Source of the DNA: Tubulanus polymorphus
Taxonomy: Eukaryota > Nemertea > Palaeonemertea > Tubulaniformes > Tubulanidae
NCBI RefSeq assembly: GCF_964204645.1
Contig: NC_134032.1
Span: 14,442,275 to 14,502,274, forward strand
Length of the DNA: 60,000 nt
Reading direction: 5' to 3'
Part shown: piece after piece, positions 36,580-49,915 of the stretch
How the letters are laid out: the number at the start of each line of letters is the position of its first letter
Position numbering within the stretch: position 1 is the stretch's first letter
The notes under the pieces: generated by a model
What the model saw: the letters and a program-made list of their open reading frames with translations, nothing else
Databases searched by the model: none
What the model was told of the DNA's origin: nothing
Translations under genes and position numbers: made by a program

Positions 36580-36965
36580 TCAGCTGTGGTCATTCACGAA
36601 TAGAAAATCCACAAACAACTGCGATTATCAAGTTTACAGATCTCAGACAGCTGATGTTATTGAACAATTATGAAATTGTCAATGGTTGACTGGTCAACTG
36701 TCCAACCATTGATATCTCAGAATCGGTTTTTTGACCAGCTGACCACTGAAAGTTTTCAGATATCAGCCAGCTGATGTTATTGAACAATTACGAAAAACGA
36801 CTGGTCAACTGTCCAACCATTGATATCTCAGAAGCTGGTATTTTGACCAGCTGACCACTGTGAAAATGAAGGTCACCTGCTTGACCTATCTATCTTAGAT
36901 TCAGAATATTGACCGGCTGACCGCTGTGAATATGATGGTCACCTGCTTGACCAACACTAACAGAT
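36580..36965 (+). repeat. 120-bp imperfect tandem repeat
   Basis: CAGCTGATGTTATTGAACAAT recurs at 120-bp spacing (36649, 36769), with GACCAGCTGACCACTG and GTCAACTGTCCAACCATTG between. A third unit is diverged. Confidence 0.85.
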
Positions 36966-37684
36966 AGTGACCGATGGTCCTGATATTATAACTTAGTCGA
37001 AGCCACTCCCAAACGTTGACTTTTTACTAAGAATCGATCCGTCAAATTAAAGTATCTAGAATTTTCTTTTAAAAGAGTTTCTGCAACGATTTTTCACGCA
37101 AAAACTTTTAATGAACCGACAGCAAGTATAACTGCGGGCTGAGCGCGCTTCAGTAGTAGTCGGTGAAAACTTTTTATCACCGCTCCCATTTCTTTTCTGA
37201 AACTTATTGCGACATCCTCCGCCATAAAAAGTCAAAGATCAGAAAAGTTATAAATAATTCCATGTTTAAAGTTGTTTATATCGGTTTATATTGAAACAAG
37301 TCGTGTTGGCAGCTTTAGGGTATAGAACGCGCTCAAACCGTGTCGTCGTCGTCGTCGGCGCTCGAATATAAAATACATTTAGTTTTTTTAGAATTTCTTG
37401 ATGATAGGTAACAGTGCGTATTGATTATAACCCGAAGGTGCTCAACCGAAGCAGCTCTCCTCAATCGAAGTTCAATAAGACCAGACTCTCTTTATCCTCT
37501 CTCTCTCTCTCCCTCTCTGTGCAGTTCACAAGTATTTGATATTGAAAATTTTTGCCGTTTGAAAATAGAGACGTAGGAAAAAAGCTTCGTTTGTTTTTAA
37601 CGTTTAGGCGTGGCTCATCTTGAGATATAAACATACTTCGATTTTATCAGAAACATTTTCTGCTACATTGTATGGAGTTGATGC

Positions 37685-38105
37685 ACTTTCACAGACTCCT
37701 GGCCTCTCTGCCTCACTCGTGGACTCCTGGCCTCTGTCTCACTCGTAGACGCTAGGCCTCTCAGCCTCACTCGTAGATGCCTGGCCTCTCTGCCTCATCC
37801 TTGTAGACTCCTGGCCTCTGCCTCATCCACATAGACTCCTGGCCTCTCTGCCTCATCCTCGTAGACTCCTGGCCTCTCAGCCTCACTCGTAGATGCCTGG
37901 CCTCTCAGCCTCACTCGTAGACTCCTGGCCTCTCTGCCTCACTCGTAGACGCTAGGCCTCCCTGCCTCTCTCACAGACTCCTGGCCTCTCAGCCTCACTC
38001 GTAGACGCTAGGCCTCCCTGCCTCTCTCACAGATTCCTGGCCTCTCAGCCTCACTCACAGACTCCAGGTCTCTCTGCGTCTCACACAGAATCTTGGTCTC
38101 ACAGT
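37685..38105 (+). repeat. 28-bp minisatellite (GACTCCTGGCCTCTC)
   Basis: About fourteen units of GTAGACTCCTGGCCTCTCAG plus CCTCACTC, with variants (ACGCTAGGCC, ATGCCTGGCC) that recur in blocks. Confidence 0.93.
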
Positions 38106-41100
38106 TTCTCAACACTGCATTGCCCAATCTCAATCTCTCAGAGCCTCAACGCTGGCTTCATAACATAACACAGTAATATAAACTCCAACTCATATGTTGC
38201 CTAATAAAGAAAGCTGACCGATGACCTATAGCGCTGCCATCTATCTTATAATTGAAACATTAGACGAATACAGGTCTGTACCCCTAGTGGGTTCTCATGC
38301 ACCCCCCAACCTGGGTTCTGATGCACCTCTCTCCTGAGTAATTAGGCCCAGTAGAAAGGGCTCATGGTTTCCAGGATCGTCGCTCGATTATTATTTTCTA
38401 TATGACTCCAGTAACCGGTGACAACGTATTGTGAATTCTAGTCACTTAGATCGGGTTATAAATTTTTTTGTCATTAACCGACCTGAACGCATTCTCTTCC
38501 CCATCGCTCTCTCTCTCTCTTCTCTCTCTCACTCCGCCGCCGATCTCTCATAAAAACTCCCGATGCAGATTTTTGTGAACGTCAATATCCTATCTGTACC
38601 CGACTCAATGTCCGTTGCCTGGCAACCATGTTTTTAATTGCCGCAGTTGAATTTTTATAATGTTTTTCTGTGAAGTATGCGTCGGTTTTTGATTTATTAT
38701 CGAGAGGGATTTTATCAAGTCGGTTCTCTCTCGTTCGTTCGTTCGTTCGTTTGTTGGTTCAAGGTTATATCTGGGAAACGTTCGTTCGTTGGTTCATCGT
38801 GGTACGCGGTGGCTATGAGATGCGGTATTCAACTCAGCAACGTCCGCTCATCTGCGTCTTCAAATCACTCTCGGGCGAATTGAAAAAAAAAAGATTAGCA
38901 ATTCTTGCGATGAATTCGTCGTCGCTTCGGTCTTTCGACCCTCGCAAGACTCAGCCCTCCTCGCGAGGTGTGAGGATTCGGTTCTAAAGTCCTCGACTCA
39001 CAATCAGCCGACCGAAGGGCTTAGAGTAAAGTCTCAGAAGGTGTAAGGATTTCATAGCCCTCACAGGGCTGTGTCCTCACCCCTCACGAGGCTCAGTCCT
39101 CGAGTATAGAATTTGCTGTGTAGAACAAGTACAGTAACAACTTTTAGAAATCAATATTTTGACGATGACATTTTTTTGTCCCGCTTGTTGGACACCGCGC
39201 ATTCCAACGCTTGAATGACCTTTGACCCATTAATGTTTTTGTAGGGGGAGGAAGGGTGGAGGGGGAGGGGGATGAGTCGTCCTTGAGTTCAGGATTATAG
39301 CTGGTATCGCTGATTGATGGTTAGAATCGGGAAGGATTCCCGTGACTGTGTTTTACATTGCTACGGTAACTGCTGTCATCACTAACGGTTACGACTCGCG
39401 GTGTCCTCGATATCGGACGCTCATTGTTTTCAAGTTCTCTGAAATCATTCCAAATATCGCGTAGGAATTTTTTTCTGTTTTAAAATTTTCGCGATAGAAA
39501 AATGAATCGATATTTTTTAGATCAACGGAATGGAATTTATAGAATTCGCGTAATCGAAATCCGATTGATTTTCCTCGCGAAGATTTTCAAGATTTTTTTT
39601 CTTTAATCCGTCTCTCGAAGACGACTAGTCTCAGTCGCCGCGGTGACTAAACCCCGTCGCGGTCTTCGGGCCATCGCCGTGGAAACGATTAAAAAATTGA
39701 TTACGCCGGTCGCCGTCGTCATCGGTAACCGTTTTGATCTCGGCGTGAACGCGATTAAAATCGACGGCTGAATTTTTGAAATTGCTTTATCAGAAAAACA
39801 TAAAAGTTGATTTGGTTTTTGTGGAGAATGAGTCGTTGAGTCGCGCGCGCGGGGGTTGAGTCATCGGGAGTCGGACGCAGTTTTTCCGCCCTATCTACAG
39901 ACGGCGGATTCATAATGGAATTAAAATGACATTTTTCAGAACGTCCCGTTGACGTTTATTGATGGTTCGTTCTCCGCGTACCCCCGCGCTCTCGCTCGAT
40001 CTCCTCGTGAACGAGTTCGCAAGTTCACTCGTCCATAACGACCATCTCTCCGTTCACGTCTTGTAACTGTTTGTATTGTTGTAATAAAAAAAAAACCGGT
40101 CGCCGGGTATTCGACGTCGCTGAGCACAAGCGTGTGCGGCAAATCAATTTTATAAAAAGATTTGTCGCGTTTAAAATCAATTGAAACAAAGTCTAAAAAT
40201 ATTTCGACAAATGAATCGTAATAATAAACGTAAGTTTTTATGAAGTTTGCGATGGTTATGTAGTTTTTAAACTCGGGTTGTCACGTCGTCGACGGCCGGG
40301 AGGTGTGCGTGATGCGCTAATAGCGCTCTCCGCGGTAAACAATGGTTTCCGCGACGATCGATAGGTTTTTTAGACGGTGATTTTGTAAACTCGCGGTAGA
40401 ACCGACTCCGGTAGAACCGCGTGACTCGTCGATACATAATTATACATTTCGTTGTTCGTATATTCCTGTGCCGTTAATTATTATATTTGATCTCGTGAAA
40501 AGCTCAAAGCTAACGTTTTGTATTTCAATCGTATCGTGTATTTTATATATTTCACAGGGTTTTTGTTGTTTTTCCGATCAATCGCGGGACAAATAGAAAT
40601 TCAGTTTTTTTCTGCCCCCACGTTTTTTATTCGGGCACAACTGGCATCGAGCGGGGTTCATTTTCATGGAAATATCTTTAACTCTTAACCCTTTCAGTGC
40701 TGACTTATTAATACCCTTTAGTGCTGGAGATAATTTGAAATTTTTTGAAAAATTCCACCCTATTGTGTTGAATAATGGGAATACCATTGCACCACCGCGG
40801 TGCGGTGTATCGTTAATTACCAGTATTTCACTATGTTTGACAGGTGTTGCCATTTTTCAAGAGAGATAATTACTAATTACATCAATATTACACTATACAA
40901 TATACACTGCCCTTCCCCCTCTACCCCCTCTACCCCCCTCTGCTAAGAAGAAGGGGAGCATCTAAGGTTTATGTTTCACTTCTCTCGCTGTTTGTGTTTT
41001 GATATTCATCAATTTGATATTTTTTTAATGAAATTCGATATTTTTTATTAAACCAGTTTTCAGATATATCGCGCTCTCACACGTGCTCTCTCTCTCTCCA

Positions 41101-41800
41101 ACTCTCTCTCACTCTTCGCGTATCTTGATAATTTTTTCAAGAATCTCAAAAGATGCAATTTCAACGGTTTCCATGGCAACTACTTTATTTTATTGGTCTC
41201 TTATTTTTTCCGATAGATGTGAAGGCGCGCTTGAATCAAACGAATCTCGCGGCCGCCATTTTTTCAACGGCTACATTGATCACAATCTGAACAAATTATC
41301 GAGTACTTTTTTTTCTAATCTCAAAATTTCCGAGATTTTGAATGTATTGCGATGATGCATTTCTCTGACAGTAATTGTTGTTTCTAATTTCCGAGATTCC
41401 GGGCCGTGTTTTTATGATAACCGATGAGATTTATTTACGCCCGTCTTGATTAAAACGAGACTCGTTTAAGTGCCACCTAGTGTCAATTATATGAACCGTG
41501 TGTTATTGATCGGAGTTTTTCGCGGGTTATAAACCAGTTTGATTTGTTTGAGTTTAGACGGACATTGAACACGCTAGGGGAGGGCAGTAAGGACTCGACG
41601 ACGCGGGGAATGAGTGCACGCTCGGTTTATCTGTATTTTTATTGTTGCTGCGGGAGATGTTTAATTGTTGCAGCATTTCGCTGTCGGCCTCCGCATTCTC
41701 CGTCGATCTCTGTTTCAGTTGTCACGACGACCGAAAGATGATTTCATTCACGTTTTTTCTGATGTCATCAATTTTGAACGGACTAACCTTCGGTCGCGGC

Positions 41801-42312
<512 letters not shown>

Positions 42313-42784
42313 TAACAAATTTCAGGGTTTAATATGATGTTAAGGTAAAACATTGTAAACGAACTCATTGAACCCTAACGAGACAAATCTAATCATCTAA
42401 CAAACGTTTTTTTACGGGTGCTTGTTATGTGTGGAGTTTTCGAGATGTATCGGATAACTGCTGCATCTAAACCTACATGTCATAACCTCCAAAATACATA
42501 CATTATTGTTGTCATCATCGCCGCGTGCACACCGGAATAAACTTGAATAAAAAACCCATCAATTCACCGAGCATTTACCTAAAACCATTCCTACATACGC
42601 CTGGCAATATGCCAAAACAAAAAAAAATCCTATTCTGCAATTTAAACTATGGCGGGTATCATTTTCAGTTAATCTCTACTTATCAGTTTTATTCAATTCA
42701 GCGAGTCATGTTTTACATCTGTGACAACAGACGCTTTCCCTGTCGGGGCGTCTATTGTTCGAGCGCGCGTCGCAAAAATCAACT

Positions 42785-42995
42785 CGACGGCGCTAGCGCG
42801 GGTTTTTTAATTCAAATCGTTACGAATTATGTTAATTAGCGGATTGATATTAACTGGGAACTATTTACGGCTTATATTCGCGATAATTTAATACGGATTT
42901 GCATTAATATCGTAGAGGATCTAATTAACATACGGCAGACAATAGACTGTGTTTGATTAATCATTGCATAAAGATTACATAAATATCGTCATCGG
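42785..42995. promoter_or_regulatory. candidate enhancer: octamer plus homeodomain sites
   Basis: A unique block with a perfect octamer ATTTGCAT (42897-42904) followed by TAAT, plus TTAATTAG, TAATTAAC and GATTAATCATTG cores. It could be a tissue control element of hb. Inference from motif content. Confidence 0.3.
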
Positions 42996-43296
42996 TCGCT
43001 ATGGTATTTACAAGCGATGTATATGTGTATTGTTGCTTAGAATCGAACTGACGATTTTTCGAAAGTTTTGATGGGATAAAATTCAACTCGCACCTCGATC
43101 AAGGGTTTCATTCCATAGTTCTTATTTCTGATTCAGACATTGAAATGAGTGAATTGTACGTCGGGGGGACTTGTACGTTTGACATAAGTCTCAACTGGCT
43201 TCTTCAAGTTTCCTCTGCTTAATATTTAAAATATTTCACTTAACTTCTTTTTTATACTGTATAATGGTCTATTGTAATATTCAGTGGAAATAAAAA

Positions 43297-43301
43297 TATG
43301 T

Positions 43302-43388
<87 letters not shown>
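43297..43388 (+). repeat. (TA)n microsatellite
   Basis: About 45 AT units with one AA break. Confidence 0.97.
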
Positions 43389-43390
<2 letters not shown>

Positions 43391-43734
43391 TGATGTTCCC
43401 AAACCTTTATGGCCCGCGACAACTCTTCGCTGGATCCCGTAATAACTGTAACAATAGAAACTGCATTGTAAACATGGTTCACTTTAGAACTATCGTTTAA
43501 ACTCAGCTCAGTGGTGATACACTGGACGTGTGTATTTTTATGTCGATTTCAGTCAAATCTCCTCAGATCGAGCGTGGCTGGTTACTGACTAACTGACTGT
43601 CCTCTGTTTGCCCCTTATCTATTTCATACTGTGTCATTATCAGTGGAAGACTCATAAATTCCTGTATCCTGAAATAGAACTGGTTGAGCGTGAGTGAGAA
43701 TAGTGGCAAGATTGTAGAGGGTGTGAGTAAGGAG

Positions 43735-44065
43735 GTTCCGATACCTCACTAGAAGGAGGTAGTGAGTACATGTTACTCATACCAGAGGGTACTCCTCACT
43801 AAAGGAAGGTAGTGAGTACAAGTTACTCATTCCGGTGAGTATACCTCACTAGAGAGAGGTTGAGTATACCTCACTAGAGAGAGGTTGAGTATACCTCACT
43901 AGAGGGAGGTAGTGAGTACATGTTACTCATACCAGAGGGTACTCCTCACTGAAGGAAGGTAGTGAGTACAAGTTACTCATTCCGGTGAGTATGCCTCACT
44001 AGAGAGAGGTTGAGTATACCTCACTAGAGAGAGGTAATGAGTACATGTTACTCGTCACAGAGTAC
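43735..44065 (+). repeat. 150-bp higher-order repeat of CCTCACTAGAGAGAGGT units
   Basis: GTGAGTACATGTTACTCAT recurs with 150-bp spacing (43761 and 43911). Short TGAGTATACCTCACTAGAG units fill the interval, so the array has two levels. Confidence 0.92.
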
Positions 44066-44206
44066 CTCATTCACTCGTATCTACATGATTCCAAGGTCGT
44101 CACAATCGTTAATTCTCGTGGGTGCCATTAATTTTCTTAGCGAGTCACATTTTCTATGATTTATTTTTTCTGATAACTCGTTTTAATCGAACTCTCGACG
44201 GTTCAC

Positions 44207-44208
<2 letters not shown>

Positions 44209-44241
<33 letters not shown>
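44209..44241 (+). repeat. (CAG)11 trinucleotide repeat
   Basis: Eleven perfect CAG units in intron 1. No exon is recognised around it. Confidence 0.95.
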
Positions 44242-44242
<1 letters not shown>

Positions 44243-44659
44243 GTGTACTATCAGTGGATGCTGCGGGATGGCAGTACGATGGATGCATGGATGGTGCCGG
44301 GTTTTTATGGGTTTGAACGCTATGACACATTCCTTACGCTGTTCGTACAATGCGTTATACAACGCGACTAACGACGACGACGTCGTTCATTGATTTAAAA
44401 CCGCTGAAAAAAAAACTCGCGCAAAAAACCGTTGAATAAAAATCGATATTTCGTTGGCGAATCACAAAACACTGAAATTGAATCTGTTTAGATTTCTTTG
44501 CGAAAGAAACAGAGACCAATAAACTCTGATGATCGTTCCTCGAAGAGAATTCAGCCTCCTCACTAAGATGCCTCCTCTTTTCCCCTCTTTCTTCCCCTCT
44601 CTTCCCATTCTTTTCTTCGGCCTGTCTTCTCTTTACTCCCCCACCCTCCCTCTCTCTCT

Positions 44660-44940
44660 CTCTTACTAGAGTAAGAATCTCTCTTACTGCTCTTACTGGT
44701 GTAAGAATCTCTCTTTCTCTTACTGGTATAAGAATCTCTCTCCTCTTACTGGTTTAAGAATCTCTCTTTCTGCTCTTACTGGTGTAAGAATCTCTCTTTC
44801 TCCTCTTACTGGTTTAAGAATCTCTCTTTCTGCTCTTACTGGTTTAAGAATCTCTCTTTCTGCTCTTAAAGTGTGAGAATCACTCTCGCCTTTCTAGTGT
44901 AAGAATCTCTTTCTGTTTTTACTGGTTTAAGAATCTCTGG
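44660..44940 (+). repeat. 30-bp minisatellite
   Basis: Eight to nine units of TCTCTCTTTCTGCTCTTACT plus GGTTTAAGAA, exactly 30 bp in the centre. Confidence 0.93.
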
Positions 44941-45274
44941 GATCTTGCTGAGTCTAAATGGCTCGTAAATCTCTACGCGTAAAGAACTGATGAACTGAAC
45001 TACCGGTAAAAGATAAAGTGCAGTTTTTACTGTGACTGGTGTCACTCGGTGCAGAGTGTGAAAATCATCCCGATCCAACGGCGTCAGCAGCGACGGCATA
45101 AACATTTACAATCAAAATCATTCTCATTTTTATTCCTGATACGACCTGGAAGTGATTGCATCAGAGATCCGTCCTACCACCTACTCAGTCCTGCGTGAAA
45201 AATGAATGTACCATTTTTAACCTTCTAGAAATTCTGCGATATCTACTCCGGGAATTATGTAATTTCACGGAAAA

Positions 45275-45725
45275 AACTCTGGATCCATTTCCACAGTTCA
45301 GGATCTAGTTCCACAGTTCAGGATCCAGTTCCACAGTTCAGGATCCAGTTCCACAGTTCAGGATCCAGTTCCACAGTTCAGGATCCAGTTCCACAGTTCA
45401 GGGTCCAGTTCCACAGATCAGGATCCAGTTCCACAGTTCAGGATCCAGTTCCACAGTTCTGAGTTAAGATTCAACTCTGATCCTAAGTCATTGAAAATGA
45501 ACTAATTTTAACCCAAGAGTTATCTAGAACTCAGGACCCAGTTCCACAGTTGTAAGTTAAGATTTAACTCATTGAAAATGAACTGATTTTAACTCTAACT
45601 CACGACTATGGAACTGGGTCGTGGATCCAGTTCCACAGTTCTGAATTAGAGCTAAAGTTAGTTTATTTTCAATGAGTTAACTCTTGAGTCGAATCGTAAC
45701 TCACAACTGTGGAACTGGATCCTGG
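45275..45725. repeat. minisatellite family 2, 20-bp array plus both orientations
   Basis: Nine units of exactly 20 bp (GGATCCAGTTCCACAGTTCA) are followed by diverged 44-bp-type units in both orientations, forming long inverted repeats around ATTTTCAATGAGTTAACTC. Confidence 0.93.
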
Positions 45726-46724
45726 TGATTTATAAATGCGCGAAAAGTGTTTCAGCATTTTGTTACTGTTCTGTCCGTAGAAACACAGATTTGTTCAACG
45801 TAAAAAAAGAATTTCATTTTCAATCATCTTTCGATGAAATGTTCATGGAAAAATTAAAAACCGACGACCAGCGAACTACGACATAAAAGGGACCTGCGAC
45901 GTAGATTACTGTTCTATTCTTATTTTCTTCTTAAAGTTGACGCTTGTAATTTAATCTCAGAGCGAACAAAAATTGATCGCTTCGTAAAAGATTTCTTGTC
46001 CTTACCCTTCCGTGGATTTTTATCTTATCTCGAGCGCGAGTCAAGTATCGGCTCGTAAATTAAGGAGCATTCTTTTTTTGTGCTTATCAGCCGCGGTGAT
46101 AAGAAGTGTCAGGGTTTTCGGCGGCCGATCAGTTCTCGGATATTCGGGCGTTTTTTAGAACTCTGAACCGATTGGTTCGAGAGAGACATTGATATTCGTC
46201 ATTTGAAAATGAAACGATTTTAGAAATAATCAATATCTCGCAGTCTGTCGTTTTTAATTAGAAATGATTTTTATTCGAAAATTTTAAAAAAAGAAACTGA
46301 AATGGCGCGATTCATCCATTCCGAAATGTCAGAAATAATCAATAATTCAATGCGTGTATAAGTTTATATATATCAGATATGTTTTCGTTAATGAAATCGA
46401 TAATCGACGATATTTTAATTAGTGTAATTAAAAACGATTAATTAAACAGCGAAATCGAGAGCGCCAGCGAGATTTACGTTATCGTTTCCGTGGATATGAC
46501 TGACTGTCGTCATCGGTTACGTTTATTCTCAGTATTGTTGACATCGCGTTTGATTCTCGGAACCCAGTGATAAACACACCCGTCGTCTCGATAGTGTCGT
46601 TATCTCACTGTAGATGGCGGTGTTTATAACGTTACGGCATCTCTATTTATGGCCCGATCCACATTTTAGAATTGCGTGAGAAATATCTCGCCCCAATGAG
46701 CGCCAGGGTCCGGTTCCTTAGACA

Positions 46725-47095
46725 GGGCTTAGACTTAAGACCGGTCCAAGACAAACTTAGTTCTATAGCCAATCTAACAACTTAAGACCAGTCTTAAGGT
46801 TTAAGACCACTTTTGGTCTCGACTATGGAACTGGCCCCAGGACCCAGTTAAGATTTGACTTGAGTTAACTAATTGAAAATGAACTAACTTTAAACAAAGA
46901 GTTAACTGGAACTCAGAACTATGGAACCGGACCCTGGGTATTATTGTTAGCGAGTGGAGCTTTATCCTGCTGTTTGTCCACAGTTCTGAACCCAGTTCCA
47001 CAGTTCTTCGGACCAAGTTCCTCAGTAATGGACCCAGTTCCACAGTTCCGGTACCGTTTCCACTGTTTTGGACCCGGTTCCACGGTTGTAGGCAA
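46725..47095. repeat. junction of minisatellite families 1 and 2
   Basis: Inverted family 1 units (TTCTATAGCCAATCTAAC, CTTAAGACCAGTCTTAA) run directly into family 2 units (GGAACTGGCCCCAGGACCC, CCCAGTTCCACAG). This suggests the two families are parts of one dispersed element. Confidence 0.8.
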
Positions 47096-47172
47096 GGTTT
47101 ACGGGAAAATGAATTAATATTCATTTCTACTAACTTTTTCTTTGCTCGTTGAAAAAGTCATTTGCGCACAAA

Positions 47173-47180
<8 letters not shown>

Positions 47181-47226
<46 letters not shown>
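47181..47226 (+). repeat. (TA)n microsatellite
   Basis: About 22 AT units. Confidence 0.96.
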
Positions 47227-47229
<3 letters not shown>

Positions 47230-47724
47230 AGTTGTATATGATACAGTACGTGTATTATCAAAAGATTGCGCTGTTGACATTTTATTTTTGGTACGATATC
47301 GACGCCAAGTTTTACATTCGCCGAACCTTTTTCATCTTTGAATTTTCTCGAAAAAGACCAAAAACATGGAACGTCGGTTTTTATGCGTCTGTATTGCCTG
47401 CGAGCATTTCCATTCCTTTAATGTCTCGAGTCTCTCAGAGAGACGCATACAGAAAGTGAGGCGAGATCACGCCCAAGTATCTCTGCGAAAAATAATTTTC
47501 AAAAATCTACACGAATCTACAGGCAATTTGTGGCAGGCAGTTTTTGAAATCGATATTATGAGATATCTGAACTTAATGAGAGGCAACACCCAAGTTACTT
47601 TTTGACAGTCCATCTTTGTAGTCGTCCGTTGTAGTAGAAAGACATTATTCTGACATAAACCTGCTTTATACAAATTTAAAAAGAATTCAAACCAAAATTC
47701 ATTTATTGAATGTATTTTTATGTA

Positions 47725-47945
47725 CTCTCCTCCCTTTCCCCTCCTCACTCCCTCTCCACTCCCTATCCTATCCTCACTCCCTCTCCCCTCCTCACTCCCT
47801 CTCCCCTCCACTCCCTATCCCCTCCGCACTCCCTCTCCCCTCACTCCCTATCCTCTCCCTTCCTCACTCCCTCTCCCCTTCTCACTCCCTCTCCTCTCCC
47901 CCTCCTCACTCCCTTTCCTCAATTCCCCCCTCTCCTCCCTCCGCC
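47725..47945 (+). repeat. CTCACTCCCTCTCCCCTC pyrimidine array
   Basis: Imperfect short units on the + strand, C/T with occasional A. Confidence 0.92.
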
Positions 47946-48222
47946 TGTGCAGCCATTTGGCATTACTCACTAAGAATCAACGAATCAATTTTATTTTTGT
48001 CATTTATCGAAGAGTAAAAACTGAGAATTGATCGGTAACAATCGGCCGATGGCTACAGTTGGTATTTACGTATCGTCATCGGGGACAAACGTTCACGTCG
48101 CCGGCGGCAACGTATTTATACGTACAACAATCACCTTTTAACGGCGACAAAAAACTGTGTGTAAATAAACTCATAATAATCAATACATTAACAATTATAG
48201 GTATAAACTTTTCTCTTCTTGA

Positions 48223-48318
48223 TCTCCCTCCCTCCCTCCTCCCCTCCCTCCCTCCCTACCTCCCTCCCTCCCTCCGTCCCTTCCTCCCTACCTCCCTTCC
48301 TCCTTCCCTCTCCCTTCT
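48223..48318 (+). repeat. (CCCT)n array
   Basis: CCCTCCCTCCTCCC units, slightly diverged. Confidence 0.92.
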
Positions 48319-49373
48319 GTTTAGAGCATTTTCTTGCCCAGTTCCTCTCCCTCTCTATGCTCTTCCCTGAGAGTTCTAATCTCTCCTCACTTGTTTTTCA
48401 TTCTCATTCAACGTATTTCAACCGTGTAAAAGGTTGTTAAAATCGCGGTTCCCGCTTCTTAAAGGGCATCGCATTAAATAAATACATCGTCAAAGGTCGC
48501 GTAGACATTTCTTTTATTGAGTATTTACGACTCTCTGTCTGGAAACGCTTTTTTTTCCTATTTTCAAATGACATTTTCAACAGTGGCCGAACTGTTGATT
48601 ATTTCGCGATAAATTAAATGAATCGTCCTGATTTCTGATGGCCTATAATTGCATCATTTGTTCGATGGTTTTTACGCGATATATCGATGATGATTAATTC
48701 TATTCGAATTACGATATCTATCGAAGATTTTTCCGGTGAGACGTAATTAGTTTTTTGTCAACGCGTCACGAAACACATGTTTCATTAAGATTCAATTACA
48801 ATCACGCGTACAACAATGACACGCTTAAATGTTATTTTTTTCCTAAATCTCAGAACAGTCACCTTCGCGCTTTACGAAAATGATATTTCAACCGTTTGTC
48901 GTTTGAATTCAAAAGAAACGCGTCCCGTTTTTATCAAAGATGTTGTTATAATTTCACATTCGAGGTTTCGCTCGGAAATGTCATTCTAAGCCGGTCCTCC
49001 GTACAATTGAATTTATCTGCTGTTGTTGCCGCTTTTAAAAAGACAAAAATATATTTTCTGAGATGTCACCAACGCGGCTTTGTTAAAAAAGTGTTTTTGC
49101 GTTTCACGTGTGTTTCCTTCATGTGTTTCTCAATCTTAAAAAGCATTAAAAAGCACCTTCGATGTTCTATATAAAACCAACAGAAAACTGTAAAACCAGC
49201 TTCTGGCTGGTCTTAACAACCAGTTCAAAACTGTCGTTTAGAACCAACTCACATCTGGTCTATAAATCCAGTCTAAATCTTTTTACCCCACCTGCTACGG
49301 AAAGCATCTTGAACGTTAAAAAAATGATTGCTCGATTTTAATTAATTTTTTTTTATATCTCGATATTTTGCAG

Positions 49374-49597
49374 GGACGTCAAAATTTCATTTCAATTCGC
49401 ATATGAACAGTCATTTCGAGCACCGGTGTCCGCATTGTGATTATACTTCGCGTACGGAGGGACGATTGAAGAGACACATTAAAGACTTCCACAGCGAGGT
49501 TCCACCCGAGAGTTTCGCCGGTCAGAAGTCGCAGAGGACTCCCGGACGACCGAAAGTTTACCGTTGTAAACAATGCGAATTCACCGCGACAACTAAG
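49374..49597 (+). CDS. hb: Hunchback-like zinc-finger factor, coding exon 2 (residues 505-579)
   Basis: This exon lies between a TTTTGCAG acceptor and a consensus gtgagt donor. Its first two bases complete the split Gly-505 codon. It supplies H514 and H518 of finger 1, then all of finger 2 (C523, C526, H539, H544), a basic linker containing a GRPK patch, and C569 and C572 of finger 3. The exon boundary again falls between the Cys and His halves of a finger. Finger 2 uses HxxxxH spacing, a permitted C2H2 variant. Fingers 1-2 lie upstream of the four-finger block and resemble the additional N-terminal fingers of non-insect hunchback proteins. That last point is from family knowledge and has not been tested here. 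Confidence 0.95.
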
Positions 49598-49629
49598 GTG
49601 AGTTTATATATTCACAAACGTTATTTAGG

Positions 49630-49745
49630 TCGACTGTGGCGAGTGAGGATCCACCAGGTGTCGCTAGTGTGCAGTAAGACATCAACCACTGTAGTAATAG
49701 AGGACTCCACTTATGGCAAGTGAGGATCCACTAGGTGTCGCTAGT
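49630..49745 (+). repeat. two copies of a GGATCCACNAGGTGTCGCTAGT unit in intron 2
   Basis: Copies start near 49647 and 49726, about 79 bp apart; a third copy (with GTGTCAC) lies at 59572. Confidence 0.85.
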
Positions 49746-49794
49746 ATGCAGTTGGATTATGGTGCCCAATCGCTATATGCGGAGACATATCTTG

Positions 49795-49915
49795 TGTTTT
49801 TCAATGAAATGTATTTAGTACCACAGGCTATCAGTAGGGGGAGTTGAATGTTGTATTTAGTACCACAGTCTATCAGTAGGGGGAGTTGAATGTTGTACTT
49901 AGTAGGGAGAGGGGG
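49795..49915 (+). repeat. 43-bp minisatellite in intron 2
   Basis: Two full units and one partial unit with TTTAGTACCACAG and CTATCAGTAGGGGGAGTTGA. Confidence 0.88.

Noticed and set aside
47366-47605. Frame beginning MERRFLCVCIACEHFH, resembling a metal-binding motif
   Set aside because: Cys/His spacing does not form a C2H2 finger, there is no acceptor in the right place and no continuation.
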